Of a stretch of 64,000 nucleotides of DNA, positions 8,621 through 19,443 are shown one piece after another. The stretch's first letter is position 1, and each line of letters opens with the position of its first letter. Both the position numbers and the translations under genes were made by a program. Under the pieces are notes generated by a model. The model saw only the letters and a program-made list of their open reading frames with translations. It had not been told where the DNA came from and ran no database searches. Origin of the DNA: Winogradskyella eximia (GTDB lineage: Bacteria; Bacteroidota; Bacteroidia; Flavobacteriales; Flavobacteriaceae); contig NZ_QRDV01000009.1 in assembly GCF_003386165.1 (NCBI RefSeq), positions 62,001 to 126,000 on the forward strand, given 5' to 3'.

Positions 8621-9532
8621 TTATTCTCTTATTAAAGGTAATGTAGAACAGCGTAATAAACCTTCTTGTTTCGCTATTTCAGAATAATGTACTTCTTCAA
8701 CAGTAAATCCTTTTTCCCTTAACCAAGTATTTAATCTTGTAAAGTTTTTTTCAGAAATAATAACCTCTTCCGAAATAGAAAAGATGTTACTATTCATATG
8801 ATACATTTCTTCTTTTGTAATTTCGAATATATTATCCTTACCAAAGAAATCAACTAACCACTGATATTCCTTTTCAATTAAAAAACCGTTTTTATGAAGA
8901 ATCGCTTTATCTTTTCCTATTGGTTGAAAGCAACAATCTAGATGTAAGGCATTTTCTTTTGGATCTGTATTAGACTTTCTTAACTCAAAAGCTTTAACTG
9001 TCTTATTAGGAAATAATTCTTGAATAGCAATAACAGCATCCATATTTGTCCTTGCTGTAATGTAATCGGAATAATCCTCGCCAGAATACGTGCCTATGAA
9101 AATATAATCATTCCAAGGCATTACATCACCACCTTCTACATGGCATTCTTCTGGCAATACAATAATATTCTCCTCTCCTATTTCATATAAGACATGCTGA
9201 ATAGCTTCGTACTCACGCTCGCGATCGGGTAGAATATTCGCTTCTATTAATTTATCTTCAATAACAAAGGCAATATCTCTAGAAAATATCTGATTATAAT
9301 CCTTAATTACTTTTGGTCTATAGACTTTTACTCCATATTTTTTTAACACAGCAGCTACAGCTTCTATTTCCTTTACCATATCACTTTCTTTAGGATATGT
9401 ACCAGCTTTTATATGCTGAACTGATTTAGGGTCGTAAGCATCTTCTAATGATGGAACTGGACCAATACTTTCTGCTATACCTAAAATAACAGCTTTTAGA
9501 CGAGACGTTTCGTTTTGAATGTTTAATTTCAT
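8621..9532 (-). CDS. Dimethylarginine dimethylaminohydrolase / arginine deiminase-related amidinohydrolase
   Basis: The 303-residue protein has the guanidino-group-modifying fold (pentein). Visible catalytic positions are EGGDV in the middle, HLDCCF around the catalytic histidine, and Cys295 in LLRCSTLPL close to the C-terminus. It probably hydrolyses a methylated arginine or arginine itself to citrulline, but the substrate cannot be fixed by sequence. It is read convergently toward the ACBP gene with only one base between the stops. Confidence 0.82.
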   Translation of the reverse strand: MKLNIQNETSRLKAVILGIAESIGPVPSLEDAYDPKSVQHIKAGTYPKESDMVKEIEAVAAVLKKYGVKVYRPKVIKDYNQIFSRDIAFVIEDKLIEANILPDREREYEAIQHVLYEIGEENIIVLPEECHVEGGDVMPWNDYIFIGTYSGEDYSDYITARTNMDAVIAIQELFPNKTVKAFELRKSNTDPKENALHLDCCFQPIGKDKAILHKNGFLIEKEYQWLVDFFGKDNIFEITKEEMYHMNSNIFSISEEVIISEKNFTRLNTWLREKGFTVEEVHYSEIAKQEGLLRCSTLPLIRE

Positions 9533-9549
9533 AGTTCACGAAAATACAA

Positions 9550-9577
9550 AAAGCACCATTAAATATAATGATGCTTT
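9550..9577 (-). terminator. Terminator after the T9SS cargo gene
   Basis: An 11-bp stem with one mismatch (9550-9560 with 9567-9577) is followed on the minus strand by a T run. It lies between the stop of the sorting-domain gene and the start of the DDAH-like gene. Confidence 0.7.
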
Positions 9578-9597
9578 CTAAAATATGAATTGATATA

Positions 9598-10896
9598 TTA
9601 TTTTTTGATGAACTTTTGTGAAAAAGTATATCCAGATTTAGTTGATAAAACAGCAATATATACGCCAGTATCAAATGCATTAATACTAACTCTAGTAGAT
9701 ATCTTATCTTCCAAGCCACCTACATAAAGAATTTGTCCTGAAAGCGAATAAATGGTGATTTTATCTATATCAAGATTAATCTCTGGAATTTCAATAAATC
9801 CACCAGATTTATCCACGACAATGTCAAAAACATTATGGTTTTCGTTAACAATATAGGTTTCTGAAAAACCCTTTAAATTAATTTCACTATTTTCATTCGG
9901 CTGTCGATACTGATAATTTCCTGAACAACCTTGAGGATAAGCAGTGAATTGAGATCCTGTAACAGCATCAAACCCTTCTGTTAACTCTACAAAATTCCCT
10001 GCATGATAAACAACTCCATTTCCAATTATCCCATCAGAGAACGTTATTACATCAGATGAACTAATCCAAAAATCTCTTTCTTCTTGCACCATTGAATTAA
10101 TTGGCATGCTAGATGTCAAATTAGGAAGACAACAATCATCAACTATAGTTACATCCATATTAATGGGACACTGCAAGGCTTGGCCTGCATTTGGTGTAAA
10201 CGTATAACTGCTAGTACCAGCAATACTTGTATCAATCGTTGTTGGCAACCAATTACCAATAATACCATTTCCTATTGTTGGAAAAGGTGGAGGCGGATCA
10301 TTCATACAAATAGCATCTAATAATGGAACTGCAATTACTTCCATTGAGTACCCTAAATACGCATGAGTCAAATTATTATTGTTTCCAAAATAATTTAAGG
10401 AAAACGTTGTTACAGGATTTGAGCAAAACCAAGAAGCAAATTCTGCACTAGCACCTAAATCCGTAGTTGCAATGACCCCAGTTGTATTAGCATTACAATT
10501 AGTAGAAGTTGAATTCGCATAATTAATATTTGTAAAATTGAAAGAATCATTCCATTGACTTCCTAAATCAATATCTGCCATATTATATCTAGTTACAATA
10601 ACTGGCCGATTGAAAGTGAATATTAAATTTCTAGATGGTGGGTTGTTATTAGGTCCACGAGTCGAAAAAGTGTTAGCACCAGTTACAACTAGATTTGCTT
10701 GTTGATTAGCTGGTAAATTGAAGATAAATTGATTAGCTCCTGCAGATAAACTCAGATTAACCGTTATTCCAGCTCCATCTGTTCCTGTAATTACTCCACC
10801 TGTATTAATCCAAGTTATATAGTTTTGAGAAAAAACCTCAGAACTAATAGACAATATTACTAGCGTCGCAGCAATAAATTTATATAAGTTTTTCAT
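9598..10896 (-). CDS. Secreted protein with 3-coathanger stack-like region and T9SS type A sorting domain
   Basis: The 432-residue protein begins with a signal peptide (FIAATLVILSISSEVFSQ). The last roughly 80 residues form a type IX secretion C-terminal domain: DKITIYSLSGQILYVGG, then FDTGVYIAVL and FSQKFIKK. Before it, ITFSDGIIGNGVVYHAG followed by FVELTEGFDAVTGSQF resembles the 3-coathanger stack domain of Bacteroidota surface proteins. The middle part is Asn/Thr-rich and not recognised. It is predicted to be exported to the cell surface. It lies 31 bp after the repeat protein gene and is probably co-transcribed with it. Confidence 0.85.
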   Translation of the reverse strand: MKNLYKFIAATLVILSISSEVFSQNYITWINTGGVITGTDGAGITVNLSLSAGANQFIFNLPANQQANLVVTGANTFSTRGPNNNPPSRNLIFTFNRPVIVTRYNMADIDLGSQWNDSFNFTNINYANSTSTNCNANTTGVIATTDLGASAEFASWFCSNPVTTFSLNYFGNNNNLTHAYLGYSMEVIAVPLLDAICMNDPPPPFPTIGNGIIGNWLPTTIDTSIAGTSSYTFTPNAGQALQCPINMDVTIVDDCCLPNLTSSMPINSMVQEERDFWISSSDVITFSDGIIGNGVVYHAGNFVELTEGFDAVTGSQFTAYPQGCSGNYQYRQPNENSEINLKGFSETYIVNENHNVFDIVVDKSGGFIEIPEINLDIDKITIYSLSGQILYVGGLEDKISTRVSINAFDTGVYIAVLSTKSGYTFSQKFIKK

Positions 10897-10927
10897 AATT
10901 AAATATTTTAAATTAAACTTATATCAT

Positions 10928-12508
10928 TTATTGACGCTCAAGTATAGCTTTCACTTGCGCCTTAAGAATTTCTATCTCATCACTTTGCCTTTTTAGAACC
11001 TTATCTTGCTCTATGGTATAAAGCGTCAACTCCTCAATTTTTTGCATTTGTTTTGCTTGCATATCTGCTAAGTCTAGACCATTTTCTACTAACTCATCTG
11101 CAGATTCAATACCTGGTAAATGCTTATTCTTTTTAATAAAAGCTTCAACTTCTCTTAATGATGGTAGCTTGTAATCATTTTCAAAAACAAAATCCGCCCA
11201 ATTAGCTGTACTTCTTAATGCTACTTTTACTTTTTCAGTAAGGATACCACCTTCAACAAATAATCTGTATGAGTCATTCATCATAGGGAAATTATTATTA
11301 TTTGCAATATCATTTCTATCACCAATATATATGGCTCCACTGTTATCTGTATCAAACATTAAACGATTATTATTCATGGTTACTATTCTATTACCTGCTA
11401 AAGTTCCATCTGTTGTATATATGTTATCGTTACTAGCTGTAGAACTAATTACAAAAGGTGTCGCAGCAGAACCATTACCTGTTACATTAATGTTCGTACC
11501 TGCATTAATTAGTGTAGAACCTCCTGTTCCTTGGTCTGTCGTTAAAACAACGTCTCCATCTGTATTTAAAGTTAATACAAATCCATTTGGTGCAACAGTT
11601 GGACTAGCACTTGTGTAATTTCTAAAACGTAATCCTGATGTACCACTAATCCCATTACCCAATTCTAATATATTTTGAGGTATAACATTATTACCTAACC
11701 CAACACCTGTATAACCATTACTATGAATAAATATTCTTTGATCACCATTACTACCTAATACAAGAGTGTTACTAGTGTCATTTCCTGCTCTTATACTTGT
11801 TGAAGGACCTGTATGAAAATTTATTCGTGACCCAATAAGTACATTATCTGAGCCCTGTGTTAAATATCTTCCTGCGAGAGTACCTAATGCTAAATTATCT
11901 TTATTATTATTACCGATCAAACCCCAAAGAGATGAATTCCCAATACCTATATTGTTTGTCCCTCCGTCTAACCACTTTAAAGCATCACTACCTAAACCAA
12001 TATTTCCTTTTCCAGTTGTGTTCTTTTCCATAGCCCTATAACCTATTGCTATATTATTATAACCAGAAGTATTACTAAGTAAAGCTTGATGTCCTAATGC
12101 AGTATTAAAATATCCAGTAGTATTATTTTGCAAAGCAAGACCACCAAATGCACTATTACCAGTACTAAGATTATTTTGCAATGCTCTAGCCCCAAATGCT
12201 GAATTATATTTAATACTATTAGCTGCATTAAAAGCAGACAAGGCTTCCTCGCCGAACGCAGAATTAAACTCATAATTACCAGAATTAGATTCTGTAGTCC
12301 CCGCAGAAACTCCATAAAAAGTATTTTGATGAGTTATTAATCCTGCATATACACCATTAAATTTAAATTCTACAGGTATATTAGTACTTGTTCCTAAATA
12401 ACTTCCAGCAGATACTGCATTTGTAGTTTCTGTAGTTTGAGCATTACTAGTTACAAATTCTCCAAATTGGAACATAACCAATAGTAAAAAAAGTTTTTTT
12501 GTTTTCAT
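10928..12508 (-). CDS. Secreted YadA-head-like / tail-fibre-like repeat protein
   Basis: The 526-residue protein has a signal peptide (LFLLLVMFQFGEF to SNAQ). Residues about 75-235 hold repeated units of the kind NSAFGxxAL, NTALGHQAL, NNIAIGYRAM and GNIGLGSDAL, which match the left-handed beta-roll repeats of trimeric adhesin heads. The C-terminal part (LPSLREVEAFIKKNKHLPGI, then a coiled coil with heptad-like EELTLYTIEQDKVLKRQ) is the usual ending of Bacteroidota tail-fibre-like proteins. It is probably a trimeric surface fibre. There is no T9SS sorting domain, unlike the next gene. Confidence 0.75.
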   Translation of the reverse strand: MKTKKLFLLLVMFQFGEFVTSNAQTTETTNAVSAGSYLGTSTNIPVEFKFNGVYAGLITHQNTFYGVSAGTTESNSGNYEFNSAFGEEALSAFNAANSIKYNSAFGARALQNNLSTGNSAFGGLALQNNTTGYFNTALGHQALLSNTSGYNNIAIGYRAMEKNTTGKGNIGLGSDALKWLDGGTNNIGIGNSSLWGLIGNNNKDNLALGTLAGRYLTQGSDNVLIGSRINFHTGPSTSIRAGNDTSNTLVLGSNGDQRIFIHSNGYTGVGLGNNVIPQNILELGNGISGTSGLRFRNYTSASPTVAPNGFVLTLNTDGDVVLTTDQGTGGSTLINAGTNINVTGNGSAATPFVISSTASNDNIYTTDGTLAGNRIVTMNNNRLMFDTDNSGAIYIGDRNDIANNNNFPMMNDSYRLFVEGGILTEKVKVALRSTANWADFVFENDYKLPSLREVEAFIKKNKHLPGIESADELVENGLDLADMQAKQMQKIEELTLYTIEQDKVLKRQSDEIEILKAQVKAILERQ

Positions 12509-12603
12509 AATAGTTTGATTTTTAAATTGTTCCCTTAAATATAATGATTTTCAGATAAGAAAAAATTATTACAAATAATTTTTTCTTAAAATATTTATAG
12601 GAT

Positions 12604-12638
12604 AAAAAAAAGCTTCATAACAAGATTATGAAGCTTTT
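12604..12638 (-). terminator. Terminator after gltA
   Basis: A perfect 13-bp stem (12608-12620 with 12626-12638, loop caaga) is followed on the minus strand by eight T. It closes the gltA unit. Confidence 0.88.
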
Positions 12639-12657
12639 ATAGAAATATTATAATAAT

Positions 12658-13944
12658 TTATCTCTTATCAATTGTTGTAAAAGGTCTGTATGTTTCACCT
12701 ATATATAACTGTCTTGGACGACCAATTGGCTCTTTGCGCGTGCGCATTTCTTTCCACTGTGCTATCCAACCTGGCAAACGTCCTAATGCAAACATAACTG
12801 TAAACATTTCTACAGGAATTCCCATAGCTCTATAAATGATACCAGAATAGAAATCTACATTTGGATATAATTTTCTATCTACAAAATATGAATCTTCTAA
12901 AGCTTCTTTTGCTAATCCTTTAGCGATATCTAAGATAGGATCTTCTATTCCTAAATCGGCTAACACTTCTTCTGCAGCTTGCTTAATAATAAGTGCTCTA
13001 GGATCAAAGTTTTTGTAAACTCTATGACCAAATCCCATTAAACGGAAAGGATCGTTTTTATCCTTTGCTTTTGCCATGTATTTTTTAGTATCACCACCAT
13101 CTGCTTTAATTGCTTCTAACATTTCTAAAACAGCTTGATTAGCTCCTCCATGCAATGGTCCCCAAAGTGCTGAGATACCTGATGCCAATGACACAAAAAG
13201 TCCGGCATGTGATGAACCTGTAATTCTCACTGTAGATGTAGAACAGTTTTGCTCATGATCTGCATGTAAAATTAAAAGTTTATCTAAAGCATTTACGAGA
13301 ATTGGATTCTGTATGTAATCACCATTTGGGCTTTTAAACATCATTTTTAAGATGTTCTCAACATAACCTAATTTGTCATCACCATATTCTAAAGGTAAAC
13401 CTTGTTTTTTACGCATGGTCCAAGCCACAATAACAGGGAATTTACCTAAAATTGTTACTATAGAATTATACATAGCTTCTTCTGACGCTACATCTACAGA
13501 TGATGGGTAAAATGCGGTAAGTGCACTAGTTAATGAAGATAAAACACCCATCGGATGTGCTGATTTTGGAAAAGCATCTAATATCTTTTTTAAATCATCA
13601 TCTACAACTGAATGCGACTTTATATCTTCATGAAACTTATCTAATGTTTCTTTATTTGGTAATTCCCCAAAAATAAGAAGATAAACTACTTCTAAAAAGC
13701 TAGCCTTTTCAGCAAGTTCTTCAATAGAATAACCTCTATACCTTAAGATGCCTTTTTCACCATCTAGAAATGTAATAGAACTTTCACAACTTCCTGTATT
13801 CTTATAACCTGGATCTAAAGTAATAACACCACCTGTTTCACCTCTTAAACTTTTTATATCAATAGCGACTTCTTGTTCAGTTCCAATTATAATTGGTAAC
13901 TCGTACTTTTCACCATTAATTTCTAATGTAGCTTTATCTGACAT
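12658..13944 (-). CDS. gltA: Citrate synthase
   Basis: GltA condenses acetyl-CoA and oxaloacetate to citrate, the entry step of the TCA cycle. The 428-residue protein is of the type II, NADH-sensitive length class. Catalytic surroundings are visible as LHADHEQNCSTSTVR, GPLHGGANQAV and GFGHRVYKNFDPRA, which carry the two histidines and later the aspartate. A weak -7-like TAAATTTA lies on the minus strand just upstream. It is downstream of eno in the flavobacterial order carA-eno-gltA but forms its own transcription unit. Confidence 0.97.
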   Translation of the reverse strand: MSDKATLEINGEKYELPIIIGTEQEVAIDIKSLRGETGGVITLDPGYKNTGSCESSITFLDGEKGILRYRGYSIEELAEKASFLEVVYLLIFGELPNKETLDKFHEDIKSHSVVDDDLKKILDAFPKSAHPMGVLSSLTSALTAFYPSSVDVASEEAMYNSIVTILGKFPVIVAWTMRKKQGLPLEYGDDKLGYVENILKMMFKSPNGDYIQNPILVNALDKLLILHADHEQNCSTSTVRITGSSHAGLFVSLASGISALWGPLHGGANQAVLEMLEAIKADGGDTKKYMAKAKDKNDPFRLMGFGHRVYKNFDPRALIIKQAAEEVLADLGIEDPILDIAKGLAKEALEDSYFVDRKLYPNVDFYSGIIYRAMGIPVEMFTVMFALGRLPGWIAQWKEMRTRKEPIGRPRQLYIGETYRPFTTIDKR

Positions 13945-14094
13945 ATTTTCTTTTCGGATTTTAATAATTTTTAAGGAATGTAAATTTACGAAATCTCAAA
14001 CGATTTCGAAAGTAGATTTATAACCGTTTTAACATTTACAAATAGAAGTTTAGAAATGCTAGTATTTTTAAACCTTTAAGCTAAAAAATCGAAC

Positions 14095-14102
14095 TATTTT
14101 TG
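14095..14102 (+). promoter_or_regulatory. -7 promoter element of the DUF481 gene
   Basis: TATTTTTG matches TAnnTTTG and lies 16 bases before the start codon. Confidence 0.5.
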
Positions 14103-14118
14103 CATTCATTTCTGCAGT

Positions 14119-14877
14119 ATGAAACACTTTATTTTAATCGTTTTTTTTTCAATTCTAGGTTACCATATTAATTATGCTCAAATTGTAAATGTAGAATCAT
14201 TAAGGCGTGTATCTGACACCTCTAAATGGTCTGTTGCGACAAACTTAGATGTTGGGCTCATAAAAAACACAAAATCTATTTTTAAAATTAGCAATAAAAT
14301 TAGACTTCAATACAACACAGATAAGAACTTGTATTTGTTTGTAAATGATGTTAAATTAGATAAAATTGAAGATAACTCATTTGTAAATAAAGGGATTCAG
14401 CATATTAGGTACAATAGAAAAATTGTGAATCGCTTAAAAGTAGAGGTCTTTGCTCAAAGCCAATATGATGCTATTTCTGATATAAAATTTAGAGGATTAT
14501 TAGGTATTGGCCCACGTTTTAAACTTTCTAAAAGTGATAATTATAGACTATATTTAGGTACACTCTTTATGTTTGAACATGAAGAAGCTTCGGAAAACTC
14601 CATAGAAGTATTAAGAGATTTCAGAGGAAGCACATACTTTTCTTGTAGTTTATATCCTTTAGAAAATATATCTTTAGTGAGTACAACATATTACCAACCC
14701 TTATTGAAGCAATTTTCTGATTTTAGAATTTCTAATGAAACGTCTATAGGTATCAAAATTTTGAAAAACTTACTATTTAAAACAACGTTTACATATAATT
14801 TTGATGCCAATCCAATTATTGGTATTCCTAAAACACAGTACGAATTGACAAATGGAATTGTTTATACGTTTGATTAA
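14119..14877 (+). CDS. DUF481-family outer membrane beta-barrel protein
   Basis: The 252-residue protein starts with a signal peptide ending near YAQ at residue 21 and continues with alternating, aromatic-rich strands typical of a small outer membrane barrel. The pattern resembles DUF481 proteins (salt-induced outer membrane protein type). Function is unknown. It sits between gltA and eno but on the opposite strand, and it ends at a shared terminator facing eno. Confidence 0.65.
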   Translation: MKHFILIVFFSILGYHINYAQIVNVESLRRVSDTSKWSVATNLDVGLIKNTKSIFKISNKIRLQYNTDKNLYLFVNDVKLDKIEDNSFVNKGIQHIRYNRKIVNRLKVEVFAQSQYDAISDIKFRGLLGIGPRFKLSKSDNYRLYLGTLFMFEHEEASENSIEVLRDFRGSTYFSCSLYPLENISLVSTTYYQPLLKQFSDFRISNETSIGIKILKNLLFKTTFTYNFDANPIIGIPKTQYELTNGIVYTFD

Positions 14878-14882
14878 ATAAA

Positions 14883-14917
14883 AAAACCATCTAAAATTTA
14901 TTTTTTTAGATGGTTTT
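14883..14917. terminator. Bidirectional terminator between the DUF481 gene and eno
   Basis: A perfect 14-bp stem (14883-14896 with 14904-14917) carries A runs before and T runs after it, so it can end the plus-strand DUF481 transcript and the minus-strand eno transcript. Confidence 0.88.
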
Positions 14918-14938
14918 CAATAAGTAGTTAAAATAATA

Positions 14939-16249
<1,311 letters not shown>

Positions 16250-16320
16250 TTAACTTTAATTAATAAAATAAAAGACTTCAGTTCTGAAATAAATCAGTAA
16301 ATACAAGCTTTTATGTTACC

Positions 16321-16328
16321 CAAATTTA
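16321..16328 (-). promoter_or_regulatory. -7 promoter element of eno
   Basis: On the minus strand TAAATTTG fits TAnnTTTG, about 86 bases before the eno start. No clear -33 box at the usual spacing. Confidence 0.45.
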
Positions 16329-16402
16329 CGAAAATCTACTGCTTAAAACATAACAAAAATCATATTTATGATTACTATTTACTATAATGTTTTCGTAACT
16401 AA

Positions 16403-16438
16403 AAAAACGCAATAAAAAAGGTGTTTTATTGCGTTTTT
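16403..16438 (-). terminator. Terminator after carA
   Basis: A perfect 15-bp stem (16403-16417 with 16424-16438) contains ACGCAATAAAA and ends in a T run on the minus strand. It separates carA from eno. Confidence 0.9.
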
Positions 16439-16452
16439 GGTATTTTATAAAC

Positions 16453-17556
16453 TTAATTATTTTTAATATTCTCTATAAATTGATCAAACAGATAGAGTGA
16501 ATCGTTTGGACCAGGACTTGCCTCTGGATGATACTGCACAGAAAAACAATTTTTATCCTTTAGTTTGATACCTGCAACTGTATTATCATTTAAATGCACA
16601 TGTGTAATTTCTACGTTACTATTTGCTTCCGTTTCTTCTCTATTAATAGCGAATCCGTGATTTTGAGATGTAATTTCACCTTTACCTGTTACTAAATTTT
16701 TAACAGGATGGTTAATCCCTCTGTGACCGTTATGCATTTTGTAAGTTGAGATTCCATTTGCCAAAGCAATTACCTGGTGCCCTAAACATATACCAAATAA
16801 TGGCTTATTGTGGGCTATAATTTCTTTTGCCAAGGCTTGCGCGTCTACTAAAGGTTCTGGATCACCAGGTCCATTAGATAAGAAATAACCATCTGGATTA
16901 AAAGCCTCTAAATCTTCGAACTTAGCATTATATGGAAATACTTTTACGTAAGCATCTCTACTGACTAAGTTTCTAAGTATATTTTTCTTTATACCAATAT
17001 CTAAAGCTGCAATTTTATATTTTGCGTTTTCATCACCAACGAAATAAGGTTCTTTAGTAGATACTTTAGAAGCTAATTCTAAACCTTTCATAGAAGGTAA
17101 TTCTGCTAATTGTTTTTTTAGTGATTCTAAATTATCAACTTCTGTAGTAATAACTGCATTCATTGCTCCATTATCTCTAATATAGCTCACTAATGCTCTA
17201 GTATCTACATCTGCAATGGCTAATGTATTATACTTTTCGAAGAATTCTTCTAAAGAACCATCTGCTGCTGGTCTTGAATAATTAAAGCTGAAATTTTTAC
17301 AAATTAATCCTGCTATTTTAACATCTTCAGATTCACTTTCATCTTCTTTAATTCCGTAATTTCCAATATGTGCATTGGTAGTTACCATAAGTTGACCATA
17401 ATAAGAAGGATCCGTAAATATTTCTTGATAACCAGTTGTACCAGTATTAAAACAAACTTCACCAAAAGCAGAACCTTCTTTTCCTATGGATTTACCATGA
17501 AAAATTGTACCGTCTGCTAAAAGAATAAGGGCTTTTTTTCTTTGTTTGTATTTCAT
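16453..17556 (-). CDS. carA: Carbamoyl-phosphate synthase small (glutaminase) subunit
   Basis: CarA releases ammonia from glutamine for carbamoyl phosphate synthesis, feeding pyrimidines and arginine. The 367-residue protein has the N-terminal CPSase small domain and a C-terminal class I amidotransferase domain. The nucleophile Cys257 lies in FGICLGHQ, and His343/Glu345 in QYHPEA complete the triad. The large subunit carB is not in this window. A terminator and a repeat element separate it from rplQ upstream, so it does not simply read through from the ribosomal operon. Confidence 0.97.
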   Translation of the reverse strand: MKYKQRKKALILLADGTIFHGKSIGKEGSAFGEVCFNTGTTGYQEIFTDPSYYGQLMVTTNAHIGNYGIKEDESESEDVKIAGLICKNFSFNYSRPAADGSLEEFFEKYNTLAIADVDTRALVSYIRDNGAMNAVITTEVDNLESLKKQLAELPSMKGLELASKVSTKEPYFVGDENAKYKIAALDIGIKKNILRNLVSRDAYVKVFPYNAKFEDLEAFNPDGYFLSNGPGDPEPLVDAQALAKEIIAHNKPLFGICLGHQVIALANGISTYKMHNGHRGINHPVKNLVTGKGEITSQNHGFAINREETEANSNVEITHVHLNDNTVAGIKLKDKNCFSVQYHPEASPGPNDSLYLFDQFIENIKNN

Positions 17557-17637
17557 TGTTGTTGTGTTGAATCGTTTATTGCTATTAAATCGATGTTTGT
17601 ACTCGTTGTTCTGCAGGCTTTTTACAACCTATGGTTT

Positions 17638-17735
17638 GCGTTAGCGATTGAACGATCTGTTTGAGCTCCTCGCAGAGAGCGAGTAGTGAAAGCGCGGCCG
17701 AATAAGTTTTCTTAAAAACTTGTTGGGAAACGCCC
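17638..17735. repeat. REP-like extragenic element between rplQ and carA
   Basis: This stretch is clearly richer in G and C than its surroundings. Its ends are GCGTT (17638-17642) and AACGC (17729-17733), which are inverted copies. Inside are two hairpins: CTCGC-agaga-GCGAG at 17669-17683 and AAGTTTT-ctta-AAAACTT at 17704-17721. On the minus strand it starts GGGCGTTTCCC and ends in CGCTAACGC, a pattern I recall from intergenic repeats in flavobacterial genomes. It does not code for a plausible protein. Confidence 0.6.
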
Positions 17736-17765
17736 AAGTTGTTCATCTAAACTTTGCAAAAATCC

Positions 17766-17800
17766 AAAAAAAAAGGATAAACTGAAACAGTCTATCCTTT
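17766..17800 (-). terminator. Terminator of the str-S10-spc-alpha ribosomal operon
   Basis: The stem 17772-17779 with 17793-17800 is extended by an inner ACTG/CAGT pairing. It is followed on the minus strand by nine T (17774-17766). It lies 25 bases after the rplQ stop. Confidence 0.9.
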
Positions 17801-17824
17801 ATATTTATCAATGCTTATTAACAT

Positions 17825-18298
17825 TTATTCTTCTTCGTTTGAAGCTTTAGTTTCCACTGGTGGAGTTGTAGTAGCTTTGCTACCACCTCTTCTACTTCTA
17901 CGAGTTGTCTTCTTAGGTGCTTTACCAGCATTGTAGATTTCGTTATAATCAACTAATTCTATCATTGCCATATCAGCGTTATCACCTAATCTGTTTCCTA
18001 ATTTAATGATACGTGTATATCCACCTGGACGATCACCAATCTTTTGTGCTACATCTCTAAACAATTCTGTTACAGCATCCGTTTGTCTTAGTCTAGCCAT
18101 AACAATACGTCTGTTGTGAGTTGTATCAGTTTTTGATTTTGTAATCATAGGCTCTACAAACTGCTTTAAAGCTTTCGCTTTAGCAACGGTAGTATTAATA
18201 CGCTTGTGCTCTATTAAAGAACAAGCCATATTTGCTAACATTGACTTTCTGTGTGCTGTTTGTCTTCCTAAGTGATTGAATTTTTTTCCGTGTCTCAT
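17825..18298 (-). CDS. rplQ: 50S ribosomal protein L17
   Basis: L17 lies near the exit of the peptide tunnel in the 50S subunit. The core [21 protein letters not shown] to the [23 protein letters not shown] segment is standard. The 157-residue form has a C-terminal tail of about 40 residues, basic then acidic ([13 protein letters not shown] to ASNEEE), common in Bacteroidota. It is the last gene of the ribosomal cluster. Confidence 0.97.
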   Translation of the reverse strand: MRHGKKFNHLGRQTAHRKSMLANMACSLIEHKRINTTVAKAKALKQFVEPMITKSKTDTTHNRRIVMARLRQTDAVTELFRDVAQKIGDRPGGYTRIIKLGNRLGDNADMAMIELVDYNEIYNAGKAPKKTTRRSRRGGSKATTTPPVETKASNEEE

Positions 18299-18357
18299 GA
18301 CATTTGTTTTATCATCTTGCTACTAAACTCGTAAATCGAGGAGCAAAATATGATTAA

Positions 18358-19350
18358 TTAATCTTTATCTAATTTATATTTACTTAAGTCCATTCCGAAG
18401 TTTAAACCTTTAACGTTTACTAGTTCTTCTAGCTCTGTTAAAGACTTCTTACCGAAGTTTCTGAATTTCATTAAATCATTTTTGTTGAATGATACTAAAT
18501 CACCTAAAGTATCAACTTCTGCAGCTTTTAAACAGTTAAGAGCACGTACAGAAAGATCCATATCAACTAATTTAGTTTTCAATAGTTGTCTCATGTGAAG
18601 TGATTCTTCATCATAAGTTTCAGTCTGTGCTATTTCATCAGCTTCTAAAGTGATACGCTCATCAGAGAATAACATGAAGTGGTGAATTAATATTTTAGCA
18701 GCTTCAGTTAAAGCATCTTTTGGATTGATTGATCCGTCAGTTTGAATTTCGAAAACTAATTTTTCGTAATCCGTTTTTTGCTCTACACGGAAGTTTTCAA
18801 TAGCATACTTTACATTCTTTATTGGTGTAAAAATTGAATCTGTAAAGATGGTTCCGATTGGTGCTGAAGCTTTCTTATTTTCTTCTGCAGGAACGTAACC
18901 TCTTCCTTTTTCAATAGTTAATTCCATATTGATGTTTACTTTAGGATCTAAGTTACAGATTACTAAATCCGTATTTAATACTTGGAACCCAGAAATAAAC
19001 TTCTGAAAATCACCAGCTGTAATTTGATTTTGTCCTGAGATAGAGATTGTAACAGTTTCATTATCAATTTCATCTATTTGACGCTTAAAGTTTACTTGCT
19101 TTAAGTTTAAAATCATTTCAGTAACATCTTCAACTACACCAGAAATTGTAGAAAACTCATGATCTACACCTTCTATTCTAACTGAAGTTATTGCAAAACC
19201 TTCTAAAGAAGATAATAATACTCTTCTTAGAGCATTACCTACTGTTAATCCGTATCCTGGTTCTAAAGGTCTAAATTCAAATTTACCTTCAAAATCAGTA
19301 GAATCAATCATGATTACTTTATCTGGTTTCTGAAAATTTAATATTGCCAT
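18358..19350 (-). CDS. rpoA: DNA-directed RNA polymerase alpha subunit
   Basis: RpoA dimerises to start RNA polymerase assembly and touches promoters and regulators with its C-terminal domain. The 330-residue protein has the N-terminal assembly domain ([24 protein letters not shown]) and the C-terminal domain with [20 protein letters not shown] and [14 protein letters not shown]. It sits between rpsD and rplQ as in most bacteria. Confidence 0.98.
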   Translation of the reverse strand: MAILNFQKPDKVIMIDSTDFEGKFEFRPLEPGYGLTVGNALRRVLLSSLEGFAITSVRIEGVDHEFSTISGVVEDVTEMILNLKQVNFKRQIDEIDNETVTISISGQNQITAGDFQKFISGFQVLNTDLVICNLDPKVNINMELTIEKGRGYVPAEENKKASAPIGTIFTDSIFTPIKNVKYAIENFRVEQKTDYEKLVFEIQTDGSINPKDALTEAAKILIHHFMLFSDERITLEADEIAQTETYDEESLHMRQLLKTKLVDMDLSVRALNCLKAAEVDTLGDLVSFNKNDLMKFRNFGKKSLTELEELVNVKGLNFGMDLSKYKLDKD

Positions 19351-19443
19351 ATTGTCTTCGTTTTGATTGTTATTTGGTTGCGCGATTTAAAAGTTTGAAG
19401 AAGTCTAATAAAACCTTTGGCCAAATACCAATATAATTAATTA

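Noticed and set aside
9426-9719. 97-codon frame across the DDAH/T9SS gap
   Set aside because: It crosses a terminator and two real genes in another frame.
17557-17824. A small gene or tRNA in the rplQ-carA gap
   Set aside because: The GC-rich stretch folds as repeat hairpins but has no cloverleaf and no open frame.
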